Below are positions 12,646-23,526 of a DNA stretch of 64,000 bases, one piece after another. This DNA is from Phyto melanocephala (lineage: Eukaryota; Arthropoda; Insecta; Diptera; Rhinophoridae): positions 114,432,515-114,496,514 of the forward strand of contig OW799237.1 in the NCBI GenBank assembly GCA_941918925.1. Direction: 5' to 3'. Under the pieces are notes generated by a model. It was given only the letters and a program-made list of their open reading frames with translations, was not told the origin of the DNA and ran no database searches. Position 1 is the first letter of the stretch. Each line of letters starts with the position of its first letter. The position numbers and the translations under genes are program-made.

Positions 12646-15600
12646 AAGAGAATTACTTACAAGACTGCACTTAAAATGGGCAACCGCATGTTTTTAAAAA
12701 CGCATTTGGTAAATTATATACAATTATAAATTGCTTTTGTAAATGGTAAAATAAACTTAACAGAGACCGATACTTATATACTCCATCACTCCATCTAAAG
12801 AAAAGACAACTAAGAACTCACATTATTTAAACTAAAAATGAATTGCACTTTTACTATATTTAAATAAAAAATAACGAAAAATAAATTTAAAAAAAATTGT
12901 TTCAGTAAAACCAATCAAATACTTAACAATTCTTCCAATTTAATAATACAAATAAGAATTTGAAGAACAACAAATACAACAAAATAATTGTTGAATAAAC
13001 ACGTAGTTATTGTTATTGTGTGTGTATGACCATTACGAAAACAAAAGACTTAGGCAAGAAACCTGTTTTGTGCATAGAACAGAGAAAACCAAAAACAATT
13101 TCTGATTTCAACACTGTAGGTTGTATAAACCAAAATGCAAAAAAAGATCATATATAAAAAATATGTATATGTTTGATGTTTTCCAGTGAACACAACTTTA
13201 TTTATAGTTCACTCCAATGGCACTGCCTAAATCTTAATTATTAAATTAAATATTTATATAAAACATTCTTGGAATAAAATTTCATTAATAAAAATATTTC
13301 ATGAATGATTTGCTTTATTGTGGGTGTACTATTTAAAAAAAAAACTATATTGCTTTTTGCCTTCTCTACATTTGTTTCTTTAATTAACAAGTAGGTGTAA
13401 ATTATTGTATCATTGTTGATGTGATTGTTTTTATTAATAAAAAAAAAATTTTTGGCAAAAATGAATGTATTTACTTTGATTTGTATACGTAAAATGTTAT
13501 TGAAATATTCACCCACTCGATTTCTATACAATTATAAAATCAAAATTTATTTTTTTTTTAATTAGATAGATATTGGCATAAATGTTATGACCATCTCAAC
13601 TAGCTAGGCTCTAGTGTATTTCGGGCGTATACAATTGGTTTTAGCTAAGTTAAGCTTTAGATTTTGACTTTGCATAGAACACCTTACCAGGGAGCTTTCA
13701 ACATATGCATTCGTTGAATTACAATATTTCAGCATATTATTAATATACAATGATTTTAGTAAAAAAATGCTATAATTAAAAATGACATTTTAATAAAAAA
13801 AACAATAAATTAATTAAGAGGGTATCCTAAACTCAAATGTTTTAATTCGAAGTACATATTCTGAGGATTGTAGAGCTCACCAATACATAAATAAGATTTT
13901 TGTGAGAAAAGTTTTAAGTTGAAATAGACTGACAGAGATGTGTGCCAAACATTTATTTCGGTTGCGCCGATTTGTGAAAAAATGCAAATATTTAGACACA
14001 GGCGCTTTAGACGGCTATAGGCGGCAGCGGTTAAAAAAGTTATTGACGCCTCATCTTAACTGGTCCTTAGCCACTAAACATATACTTCTGAAAGGTTTTT
14101 GTAGCATAATAAACATACCATACACAGAAGTGTTTTTTAGGAAATTTTTTTTTTTTTTGAGAAACAACAACAATATTTTTAAATAATTGTGAAATCTTAT
14201 AACATTATGACATTATGATATGTTAGGACACTTTGTGAATACAGTAAATATTTGTTCATCTTATGAATGATATATTATTCAATTTCCTGTGTGAAGTTTT
14301 TTAGAATTTACACATTTAAGTACTTATGAAGAATTTAATAGCAAATTATTTCACTATGGTATTTGCAAATATATATTTAACAAATTAACATGACTCCATT
14401 ATTCACAAGGTGTTCTAAATTCCAATGTTTTAAAGTAAAAAATAAATAATAATACTGTTATGAACGATCTTTGATAACTAAGTATGATATACCAAATTTA
14501 AATTGCCGACTTTGCTAACTTTTGTATATCGGATATTTTTAATGAAGATCTGAGAAGGCGGCTTACCAATATTACAGACGGCTCAACTTAGCCAGTCGCC
14601 GCAGATATCTGAATAGTTATGGCGGAATATTAAATTTAACATGGACACAGTAGTATTTCAACAATAATTTGTTTAAACTATTGTGAAATACTAGAACAAT
14701 GTGACAACATGACATATTACGACATCTTATAAATACAGTTAGTAGTTTTTCTTTGCAATGCACTTACTAAAACATTTTATAAATCTGATTTTCTTAAAGA
14801 CGAGTTTATAAAAATTTGATTCATTAAGTTAGTTGATTGGGCAGCTAACTGAAAAAAACAGCTGCATAAAAAAAACATTTTTGTAATTAGTAGATTTCAA
14901 AAATTGCTTACACAACATAAGGACTCAAACATTACTTAAGATAATAAAGTTATCTCTACTAGGCGATAACAAAGCAGAATTTGTAGACTAATTAGATACC
15001 GGCGGAATTAAAATGCGTGCTCTGTGCTTCTTCAGACTTTACCAGCCGTCGTGCAGTCTTCTATTGAGGTCTCATTAACATATTAAAAGATTAATTCAAC
15101 ATTTGTCTTAATTAAATATTTAAATATTTAAAGTTCAAAGTTAAAAAAATAACACCTCAAACTTGACAAAAGTTCGTTTAAATGTAGTTATAAAACATAT
15201 GTATTTAAATTTTCAAGAAGAAACTCATAAAAGTTTTGCTTTTAAGTTTTATTGATTTGCTAAAGTCATATTATTTATGTATATGTATTGTCATATTTTT
15301 CATATACATACACTTATGTATTTTATATGTAGTCAATAACAAAATAACTTTGAATCAACAATGAAATCATAAGCTGCGTAGATAAAAAACACTTTTAATG
15401 CCATTGACACTGCACAGTGGTATCGATTATTGAATTGACTAAAATAAATTAAATGCTAAACTTTTTGACTTTTCAATCATATATACGAACAATATATGGT
15501 AAAATAGTAGACCAGTTTTTATGGGTATTTTATTGGATTAAGCAGAAAAGTTTATATTAAACATATAGTGGATATAAATTAAAAATGAAAAAAAAATTGT

Positions 15601-15722
15601 ACTGATTAGTCCTCGAAAAAATATTTCAGCTTTTTTTGAATTTGCATGTATAAGATAATAATTGTACCTCTTATTGGTACTTAAAGAAAAAATTTTCTTA
15701 TATTAAAATAATAGAACATGAA
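12646..15722. other. non-coding DNA with a possible old duplication
   Basis: No gene is supported. Blocks near 13825-14230 and 14408-14735 share similar phrases (ACTCAAATGTTTTAA versus ATTCCAATGTTTTAA, then a GTGAAAT...ACATTATGACAT-like stretch and ATACAGT), suggesting an eroded tandem duplication of about 0.5 kb. The 82-codon frame at 13938-14186 shows no recognisable domain. Confidence 0.4.
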
Positions 15723-16456
15723 TCTATATATATAGAAGTGAAACTCTGTCTGTGTGTTAGCTATAGACTCCGAAACTGTAAAACCGATCGGACTCAAACT
15801 TTGGCAAGTTGTTGTACTCATACCAGGAAGTGTTTATGGGTATAAAAAAATTGGCGGGGTCACGCCAATAAAAATTAGTTATCGTTTTTAGCTACTTGCA
15901 CTTGACCGATTTTTCTAAAACTTTGCACACATATTGAGCTGTCATGACTTTATATTTTCGTGATTAGAAAAGTGGGCAGGGCCACGCCCATAAAAAAGGT
16001 ATAATTTTGAGGTACTTGCACTGAACCAATTTTTCTGAAACTTTGCACACATACTGAGCTGTCAGGACTTTACATTTTCGTGATTAAAAAAATGGGCAGT
16101 GCCACGCCCATAAAAAAATTTATAATTTTCAGCTACTTGAACTTCACTGATTTTTCAAAAACTTTGCACACACATATTGAACTTTAATGATTATACAATT
16201 TCGTGATTAGAAAAGTAGGCAGTGCCATGCCCATAAGAAATAAGTTATAATTTTTAGCTACTTGCTCTTGACCGATTTTTGTGAAACTTTACACACATTT
16301 CATTGACTTTATATTTTCTTGATTAGAAAAGTGAGAAGTGTCACGCCCATAAAAAAAAGTTATAATTTTTAACTTTTTGCACTTGATATTCAATTTTAAT
16401 TTAGAATGGATTTTTATTCATTAAGGGGCGTAGCAAAGCGCCCCGGGCTTTTCTAG
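15723..16456 (+). mobile_element. non-autonomous Helitron with internal tandem repeats
   Basis: The element starts with TC (TCTATATATATAG at 15723). It ends with a GGGGCG/CGCCCC stem-loop (16425-16444), eight bases, and then CTAG at 16453-16456. It sits between A (15722) and T (16457), the Helitron target, with no target duplication. Between 15904 and about 16388 lie four units of about 120 bp (starts near 15904, 16023, 16145 and 16270), each with AAACTTTGCACACA and a CACGCCCATAA-type segment, preceded by a partial unit. There is no Rep/helicase coding. The hairpin and both termini match the Helitron rules closely. Confidence 0.85.
15904..16388 (+). repeat. about 120-bp tandem repeats within the Helitron
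   Basis: Four diverged copies share GATTTTTCT.AAACTTTGCA, a TTTCGTGATTAGAAAAGT-like block and GCCACGCCCATAA. Spacing is 119 to 125 bases. Confidence 0.9.
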
Positions 16457-16789
16457 TTGTTTATATATATCAATAGAATCTAGACAATTATTGAGGTGAA
16501 ACGTTTGGAAAGTTCTAGGTGACAAAAAAGGTTCCCAAATGAATAAAATATATAAAATTCCATATTACTAAGAAAATTCAAATAAAATTGTGGATTGGGG
16601 GCTTAAGAGACATAAAAAATTATGTAATTTTTAAAAATTTTAAACACATTCATAATGGGGTAGAAATGGGACAATTTTTAAAAACAGTTTGGTACTTTTT
16701 TAAAAATATTTGTTTTTAGGAAAAAATAGTAAATTTATTTACTTTAAATCATGTCTAATAAAATATTTTATTGTTACATAGTTTTTTAA

Positions 16790-17875
16790 ATATTTTATAC
16801 TCGAAATTTGTATAATGATATGGGAAACCCAACAAGATACATTTTCTTATCGTTATGGTAGCTTTTTGTATTTTCCAAGTTAATTAATCTAGAATTTTGA
16901 AATTAGGGACATTTGCTTCAAGTAAAGGTTGAAAATGATATGCGTGACCTATAAAGATTTTTTCAATTTCTAAGGTACTTTTTTATTTTCTACTTTTATT
17001 AAGTAAAATTTTTGAAATTTGAAACTGTATCAATACAAGTTAAGATTAAAAATATATTGGGCGATTAAAAAGGAATATTTTTTAGCATTTTCATGGCACT
17101 TTTTTTAGAGACTATTGAAACGATATAAAATTGTAAATGTTATGACCAAAAAGATATTTTTTGAATTTTCATGGCACTTTGCATACTGCATACATTTGTG
17201 AAGCTAGAATTTTTAAATTAGAAAATATTGATCCGATATGCGACAGAAAATGCTATGGGTGGCCAAAAAGGTACTTTTTTGCCTTTTTACTGAATCTTTT
17301 ATGATATGATATAAATTAGAAACTTTTGATCTGACGTGACGTGAGACTGTTATGGGCATCCAAAAGTGTATTTTTTTTTGTATTCACATGGTACTTTTTG
17401 TATTTTTTTATGTTTTTAAATCTAGAAATTAGAAATTAGAGATTATTAATCTGATATAAGACTGAAAATGCTATTGTTAAAAAACATAGATTCTTTAAAT
17501 TAGCTACTTTTGAACTGAGATGAGACGGAAAATGTTATTTTCTACGCTTATGAAGCTAGAATTTTGAAATAAGATTCTCTTGATCTGCGCTGATTGTGAA
17601 AATGTTGTCGGCAACTAACGATGTAATTTTTCGCATTTTTATATGCTCTTTATATTTGCTATGTCTATGAATAAAGATTTTTTTAAATATAGTCTGTTGA
17701 CGCAAGGTGCTACTTAAAATAATGTGACACCTTTTTGTATTTTTTCTGTTTTTTTAAATAATTAGAATTCTTATATTAGATCCAAGATGAGATTGAAAAT
17801 TTTAAAGAATCATTAAAAATTACTTCTATTATTTTTATAGTAATGTTTGCATTTCTTGAGTTTGTAAATCTAAAA
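16790..17875 (+). repeat. degenerate tandem array, roughly 100-150 bp units
   Basis: A recurring set of phrases appears about nine times: CTAGAATTTTGAAATTAG-like, GATCTGATATGAGAC-like, GAAAATGCTATGGG-like and AAAAGGTACTTTTTG-like. The first anchor occurs near 16889, 17002, 17204, 17422, 17556, 17757 and 17866. The units are well diverged. The LINE at 17876 is inserted in the last unit, because the sequence right of the LINE (TCTAAAATTTTGAAG) completes it. Confidence 0.75.
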
Positions 17876-17876
17876 A

Positions 17877-18083
17877 GGGAAGGTGTACTTCGCGAGTACA
17901 ACTATTTTCTTCAAAGTTGGTAAGACGCCCATTGGTTGGACACATAATCCAACGGAGAAGAAAGACCCTGACGAAGAAGCAAAGGAGGCCAAAGAGGATG
18001 AAGGCCACCCCGTGCCAATGAAGAGGGAGGAGTTGGAGATAACTCAATCCCAAGAAGAATCTCTTTTAGCCGAACAACAATGA
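17877..18083 (+). pseudogene. LINE ORF1, C-terminal fragment
   Basis: The frame enters the element at its truncated 5' end and runs to TGA at 18081-18083. It contains GKTPIGWTHNPTEKKDPDEE and an acidic, Gln-rich tail (SQEESLLAEQQ). In complete relatives ORF1 would carry zinc knuckles upstream; these are lost here. The stop overlaps the ORF2 start as ATGA (18080-18083), the arrangement known for stop-start reinitiation in some LINEs of this group. Confidence 0.65.
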
Positions 18084-21000
18084 TACTGCTCTTGCAGATC
18101 AATCTCCATCGAAGCAGAACGGCTACACAAGCTTTGATGGAAAATATAACTAAAGGTAAGGTACACATAGTTCTCATTCAGGAACCCTGGACTGTTAAAG
18201 ACAGAGTTACTGGATTGAATGAGTGTGATTACCAATTATTTTATGCTAAAACTGGGTCTCGACCCAGAACATGTATACTTTGTCATAAGGGATTAAATTT
18301 TCTTTTTTCCCCAGATTTATCTACAGCGGACGCCACTACCTTAATACATGGCTCACGCAATTTAATGCTGGCATCGGTGTACCAACCTTCTGATGCTCCG
18401 ACACTACCACCAACGTCGGATTTAAGAAGTATGATAACATCGGCAAGGAGAACAGGTAGGAATATTTTAATAGGTTGTGATGCGAACTCGCATCACCTCT
18501 CTTGGGGCAGCACGAACTGTAACAGGAGAGGAGACGCCCTATGGGAATTCCTAAATGCTAATAACTTATTTACCCTTAACTCAGGTAATAAACCTACATT
18601 TATTAACAGAATTAGGGAAGAGGTAATTGATGTGACTATATGTTCAGAAAATTTAATTGATGAAATTTGCGATTGGCACGTATCTGATATGCACTCTTAT
18701 TCGGACCATCGCTATATTTTTATGACCTTAACTCATCCGCCACCGGAACCGGTGACTTTTAGGAATAAGGCCAGGACGGACTGGCCAAATTTTAGGTTAA
18801 GTCTTCAACATAAACTCGAAAATTATCCAGAACCGGATGAAAATCTGGACACGATAGATTCGATGGTGGGAAGACTGACTGCCGATTTTAGGGAAACTTT
18901 TGAGGAGCATTGTCCACTCCGACAAAGGCGAACCCCAAGGGAAAAGCCCTGGATGACAGGTGAACTGATTAATCTCAGGAAAGAAACCCGAAGGCTATTT
19001 AACAGAGCCTATCGAAAGAAACAATCAGTATACTGGGACGATTACAGTGAGAAGCTCAGAATATACAACAAAGCAATAAGAATCGCCAAACGCAGATCCT
19101 GGAGGCTTTTTTGCAATCAGGTGGACAGCGTGAATGACGCTTCTAGAATTAAGAAATTCCTATCGAAAACCCACACCCAACCGGAAACCCTCGTTGACTC
19201 GAACGGGAAAAGGTCGGAGACGATGGAGGAGACGCTAGGAATACTGATAGAGGCACACTTCCAAACGGAAATGGCGGATGACGGAGAAATTCCACACCCC
19301 CATGACGGTAGTGCCACGACGGACATAATTATAACCACAAAGATGGTAAGAGAGGCGGTGAATAGTTTCTTGCCATATAAGGCACCAGGGCCGGACGGTA
19401 TTTTTCCGGCTCTCCTACAAAGAAGCATTGACCTAATCGACATAAGGCTGGCGAATATTTTTACTACTTGCCTGAAATATGCGTATACCCCTGTGGAATG
19501 GAGGGAGGCGAGAGTCGTTTTCATACCTAAACCAGGGAGGGAAAATTACGCAAATCCTAAAGCTTATAGACCCATAAGCTTAACATCATTCTTATTGAAA
19601 ACCATGGAGCGTATCGTCGATGGAATGGTCAGAAGACGATTACCAGGCGATTCAATGAGATTTGGACAACACGCCTATATCAAGGGCAGATCTACTGAGA
19701 CTGCTCTTCAGGAGGTTGTTTATCATATAGAGAGATCCTTCGACCTGGGTGTGTATACCATGGGCGTATTCATAGACATAGAAGGAGCTTTCAATAACGT
19801 AATGACCTCGAGTCTTATCGATTCCTTGGAAAACTTAGGGTTAAGCCATGTCTTAATTGCATGGATTAGCAATATGTTAAGGAACAGATGGATAAATTGT
19901 GAGGCAAATGGAGTAAGAAGAAGGGACAAAGTATGTCGAGGAACCCCGCAGGGAGGTATTTTATCTCCATTAATATGGGTAACTACCATACATAGTCTAC
20001 TGAGGATTCTATCGAACGAGGGATTCAAGCCTATCTGTTACGCAGATGATGTTGCGATACTGATCAGGGGGACGAATCCAAATTCTTTATGTATGAGAGC
20101 AATGGAGGCTTTGAATATATCATATAACTGGGCGAAGGAGCGAGGGCTCAATGTCAACCCGGAAAAGACTGAAATCTGTTTGTTTACGAGAAAGAGGAAG
20201 ATACCGGTGCATAGCTATCCCATCTTTCGGAATAAGACAATTAAGATTGATAAAAAGGTCAAATACCTAGGAATAGTACTTGATTGGAGACTATCCTGGA
20301 AGGACCACATTCAATGTAAAGTGGAGAGAGCTCAAAGAATATGGGCCCTCTGCAGAAGAGTGATTGGCTCAAAATGGGGCTTAAGCCCAAGGATGACACA
20401 TTGGCTATATACGAGTGTACTGCGGCCTACAATTACGTACGCTTCGTTAGTATGGTGGACATCCTTAGAGAAGAAGGTGAATATAAAACCTCTTCAAAAG
20501 ATTCAGAGACAGTGCTGCATTAGTATTTGCGGCGCCATGAGGACCACATCGACAATGGCCATTGAGAATATATTATCCATTTGGCCTATTGAGATACAGG
20601 TAAAATATGAAGCGGCCTTAGCTGCCACAAGATTAATGGCAATAGATGAGTGGCTTATAAGAGAACATAAGACCAGATACCAAAGAATAACGGATATCTT
20701 ACCGATAGGAAATATTACAGAATTAACATGTGATAAAATCCCGATGAGATATGAGAATATTAACTGCATCACCATTATACCGGAAGAGGGAGAATGGGAT
20801 GAGATAATCAGGATGGGAAACACCCACGGAATCGATCTTTATACAGACGGTTCAAAGATTGGTGACCAAACTGGAATGGGCTTATACGACATAAGCCGAA
20901 ATAGAGGCAAATACTTCCGTCTACCAGATCACAACACTATTTTTCAGGCTGAGATCATGGCGATTACGGAAGGAATTAAATGGATAAAGGAAACGAATAG

Positions 21001-21658
21001 CGAAACTCCGATTCGTATCTTTACGGATAGCCAATCAGTGATTAAGACATTGAGAAAGGAGAAAGTTGAATCCCGGAACGTTTTGCAATGCAAGAGTGAG
21101 ATAAACTCATATGCAAATTGTGAACATCTGGAGATAATATGGATACCAAGCCATCACGGGCTGATCGGGAACGAGAAAGCCGACAAATTATCCAAAATGG
21201 GAGCTCTTTTGAGTACTATAACTTTGGAGAACGCCAAACCCCTTAAACGATTTAAGGATGAACTTAAACGTTGGGCAAAGGAAGAACATGTCAGAAAATG
21301 GCAAAGCACTGATGTCGGTAAGGTGACAAGAACACTCTGGGGTGACCCAAATCTTGGGAAGTCAAAGGAGATTTTGAGACTAAGTAGACCTACACTTAGG
21401 AAATTAACCGGTGTAATTACAGGTCATACGGAGTTGAGAACTCATTTAGCACGCATGGGATTATCTGAGGAGACGACATGTAGAGCTTGTGAGGAAGAGG
21501 ATGAGACCCTGGTACACTACCTCTGTCATTGTCCTGCGTTTGGGCATATTAGACGCGAAAATTTTACAGTAGATAATATGCCGAACTTGGAATACCTGGG
21601 GAACTCGAACTGGAGATCCATAAGGCGTTACATTGAGGGGACTGGTTTCTTGGACTAG
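18080..21658 (+). CDS. LINE ORF2: endonuclease, reverse transcriptase, RNase H
   Basis: An intact 1192-residue polyprotein that would nick target DNA and reverse-transcribe the element RNA. Residues 1-225 are an APE-type endonuclease with N7 (QINLH), E35 (IQEPW), D134/N136 (GCDANSHH) and S208-D209-H210. The reverse transcriptase spans about 430-720: AYRPISLTSF, D566 in FIDIEGAF, RGTPQGGILSP, and the YADD box at 654-657. RNase H spans about 917-1045 with D923 (YTDGS), E958 (FQAE), D983 (TDSQS) and D1035 (NEKADKL). A C-terminal zinc-finger-like segment starts at C1134 (CRACEEEDETLVHYLCHC). All expected catalytic residues are present and there is no stop or frameshift, so activity is plausible. 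The ATG overlaps the ORF1 stop. Confidence 0.95.
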   Translation: MILLLQINLHRSRTATQALMENITKGKVHIVLIQEPWTVKDRVTGLNECDYQLFYAKTGSRPRTCILCHKGLNFLFSPDLSTADATTLIHGSRNLMLASVYQPSDAPTLPPTSDLRSMITSARRTGRNILIGCDANSHHLSWGSTNCNRRGDALWEFLNANNLFTLNSGNKPTFINRIREEVIDVTICSENLIDEICDWHVSDMHSYSDHRYIFMTLTHPPPEPVTFRNKARTDWPNFRLSLQHKLENYPEPDENLDTIDSMVGRLTADFRETFEEHCPLRQRRTPREKPWMTGELINLRKETRRLFNRAYRKKQSVYWDDYSEKLRIYNKAIRIAKRRSWRLFCNQVDSVNDASRIKKFLSKTHTQPETLVDSNGKRSETMEETLGILIEAHFQTEMADDGEIPHPHDGSATTDIIITTKMVREAVNSFLPYKAPGPDGIFPALLQRSIDLIDIRLANIFTTCLKYAYTPVEWREARVVFIPKPGRENYANPKAYRPISLTSFLLKTMERIVDGMVRRRLPGDSMRFGQHAYIKGRSTETALQEVVYHIERSFDLGVYTMGVFIDIEGAFNNVMTSSLIDSLENLGLSHVLIAWISNMLRNRWINCEANGVRRRDKVCRGTPQGGILSPLIWVTTIHSLLRILSNEGFKPICYADDVAILIRGTNPNSLCMRAMEALNISYNWAKERGLNVNPEKTEICLFTRKRKIPVHSYPIFRNKTIKIDKKVKYLGIVLDWRLSWKDHIQCKVERAQRIWALCRRVIGSKWGLSPRMTHWLYTSVLRPTITYASLVWWTSLEKKVNIKPLQKIQRQCCISICGAMRTTSTMAIENILSIWPIEIQVKYEAALAATRLMAIDEWLIREHKTRYQRITDILPIGNITELTCDKIPMRYENINCITIIPEEGEWDEIIRMGNTHGIDLYTDGSKIGDQTGMGLYDISRNRGKYFRLPDHNTIFQAEIMAITEGIKWIKETNSETPIRIFTDSQSVIKTLRKEKVESRNVLQCKSEINSYANCEHLEIIWIPSHHGLIGNEKADKLSKMGALLSTITLENAKPLKRFKDELKRWAKEEHVRKWQSTDVGKVTRTLWGDPNLGKSKEILRLSRPTLRKLTGVITGHTELRTHLARMGLSEETTCRACEEEDETLVHYLCHCPAFGHIRRENFTVDNMPNLEYLGNSNWRSIRRYIEGTGFLD

Positions 21659-21792
21659 TCCGATATTTATGGGAAATTATGTTTATGGTTTTTTTGTTTG
21701 GGAATTCCGTTTTCCACATGGAGCGCACAACATGCCAACTGGGCATAGGTGTATACCTGTCATGGGTTTGGGCTTTTATACCCCTCCTTTTC

Positions 21793-21814
21793 AACCTAAC
21801 CTAACCTAACCTAA
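21793..21814 (+). repeat. (CCTAA)n tail of the LINE
   Basis: Four tandem AACCT units plus AA, ending at the right target duplication. CCTAA is the complement of the arthropod telomeric repeat TTAGG. Confidence 0.95.
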
Positions 21815-21822
21815 ATCTAAAA

Positions 21823-23144
21823 TTTTGAAGAAATATTTAAAAAAGAACTTGAGTAACAAATGAATAGTAAGACCTGCATCAGAGAAGTAGCGGTTTGATT
21901 TTGTTTCAACATAAAATTTTTTATAAAAATAAAAATATTTTCAAAAATAAGTCAAAAATGTCGGTATTTATTAAATCTAAAACTACAAAAAAATACATTT
22001 GTTTAACTATCTGTATTCCTCTCCCCTCCTATCACAATAAAAATAAATAATTTAAATAAATAATTTAAATAAATATTTAAACAAAACTACTCGCCGGCTA
22101 GAGAATCTTTAAAGAGTTTTTTTGTTCTGCTTGTCTCTAAGCAATAACAGCTTGATGACATTTACTTACTGCGAATTTATAATCATAAAAACAACAAATA
22201 CATACATAAAAACGAAATCGGTTTATTACCTGTCAAACCACGTTTGTTTACACTGTCAATTTTTTACGATTTTTTTTTTTTGTTGTCTTCTTTTCATATC
22301 ATTGTTTGTTTTATGATCTCATTTAAAAAAAAAATAGTTGTAAAACTTAAATAAAATTGGTGATAATAGTTATAGCCGTTTCAATAAACTGTATTCATTT
22401 TTATTTTTAAACTAATTTATAGTAAATTTCTTAATGCATTTGTCATTGACACTGAACTTTTTGTTTATAAATCCAAGTTAAATTTTTAAAATTTTGTATT
22501 TGGGGGGAGGTTGTTTACCTTAATAAATAGATTCCAAACACGAAATAATCTAAATAATTTAAACTTTTAATAATTATATTGAGATGAAATATGTATTTGT
22601 TATAATTGCTCTTTGTATTAGTGTGTACAATTTATTGTGTACATGTCAAGTACATTGAAGCTAAAGGCTAGAGCTATACAGTGGGGTATTTGCATATTAA
22701 ATTAAAACGTTTTATTAAGAAGAGGTGTACTAGCGATAAAGTTTTTATTCAACCTCTGGTGTTTTACAAAATGCATATTTTTTTATTTGGTTGGATAAAA
22801 ATTACTCAAACTTAAACTGCCTGGTTTAAATCTATAAAAAAAAAATTTTGTTACGCATTTCCATTTTCAATTTTGTAACTTGCCTCACTCCACTTTGTAC
22901 TTACTGTACAAATAAGTCTTTCCGATTTTAATTTCTAATTACTAATCCACAAATTTGGTCCCTACTAAAATTTCTAAACGTTTTCCTTTCTGTTACACGA
23001 TTATATTAGATTTGCTGTGATACGTACGATTCTGTAGGATGCTGAAACAAGGACTTAAATAACTCGAAATTTAATAATTGGAATTTTCTAACCGGTACTT
23101 GCAGCAAAATATCCAATTTTGGAAATCTAATTGGTGTTATTCAA
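21823..23144. other. AT-rich non-coding DNA
   Basis: No supported feature beyond short AAATAATTTAAAT direct repeats near 22037-22080. Confidence 0.55.
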
Positions 23145-23350
23145 AATTTTTACAATATTCATTTCGGACCTAATAAATTATATATTTTCTTAGTATAGGT
23201 GTCGATGGAACAATGTCCGTTTGCCAGTGTGTTGAAGCATTATTTTTTTAATGACCTGCTATTAAGATCCAACACAATAACTTTCAGAGATATGAGCAAA
23301 CAAACACGACTGCCTCTGTATTTTTCAATATTTTTAACATAAAATTTAAC
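23145..23350 (+). mobile_element. DINE-1/Helentron-like fragment
   Basis: The segment contains TTTCGGACCTAATAAATTAT, ATATTTTCTTAG, GGTGTCGATGG, a short remnant of the GTCCGT core and AGATATGAGCAAA with CACGACTGCCTC, in the same order as the copy at 4645. Confidence 0.6.
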
Positions 23351-23526
23351 TTTTTCAGTATACCTATAATTTATAGACAAACATACCTTTGGAACTATTT
23401 GTAAAAAATTCTGAACTTATTAGTGAATAATCGGCAAAGAAATAGGCAAAAACAATTCGGAAAAATATATTTTTTTAATCTATCAAGTTTTTCATGCTCT
23501 TAAATCAGTTTTCGTTACCGTGTACA

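Larger units (their letters stand above)
17876..21812 (+). mobile_element. LOA/R1-like LINE with RNase H, 5'-truncated, intact ORF2
   Basis: The element is bounded by a 10-bp target duplication AAATCTAAAA (17866-17875 and 21813-21822; 11 bp if the shared T is counted). It begins inside the 3' end of ORF1, so the 5' UTR and most of ORF1 are missing. It contains an uninterrupted endonuclease-RT-RNase H ORF2 and ends in a (CCTAA)n tail at 21793-21814 instead of poly(A). The presence of RNase H together with an APE domain that starts QINLHRSRTAT suggests the LOA/I side of the R1 group; the exact clade needs a tree. The undamaged ORF2 and perfect duplication suggest a young insertion. Confidence 0.9.

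Noticed and set aside
13938..14186. An 82-codon basic protein starting MCAKHLFRLRRFVKK
   Set aside because: No recognisable domain, unclear start context, ends in a T-run translated as Phe, and the surroundings look like an eroded duplication.
15842..16400. A retroviral-type LTR suggested by the tandem direct repeats
   Set aside because: The repeats are contiguous and lie within Helitron boundaries; there are no TG...CA ends or primer-binding site.
19117..20823. Antisense open frames of 100-135 codons inside the LINE
   Set aside because: They are shadows of the well-supported ORF2 on the opposite strand.
21793..21814. An interstitial telomere or chromosome-fusion scar
   Set aside because: The repeat ends exactly at the LINE's target duplication, so it is the element's tail.
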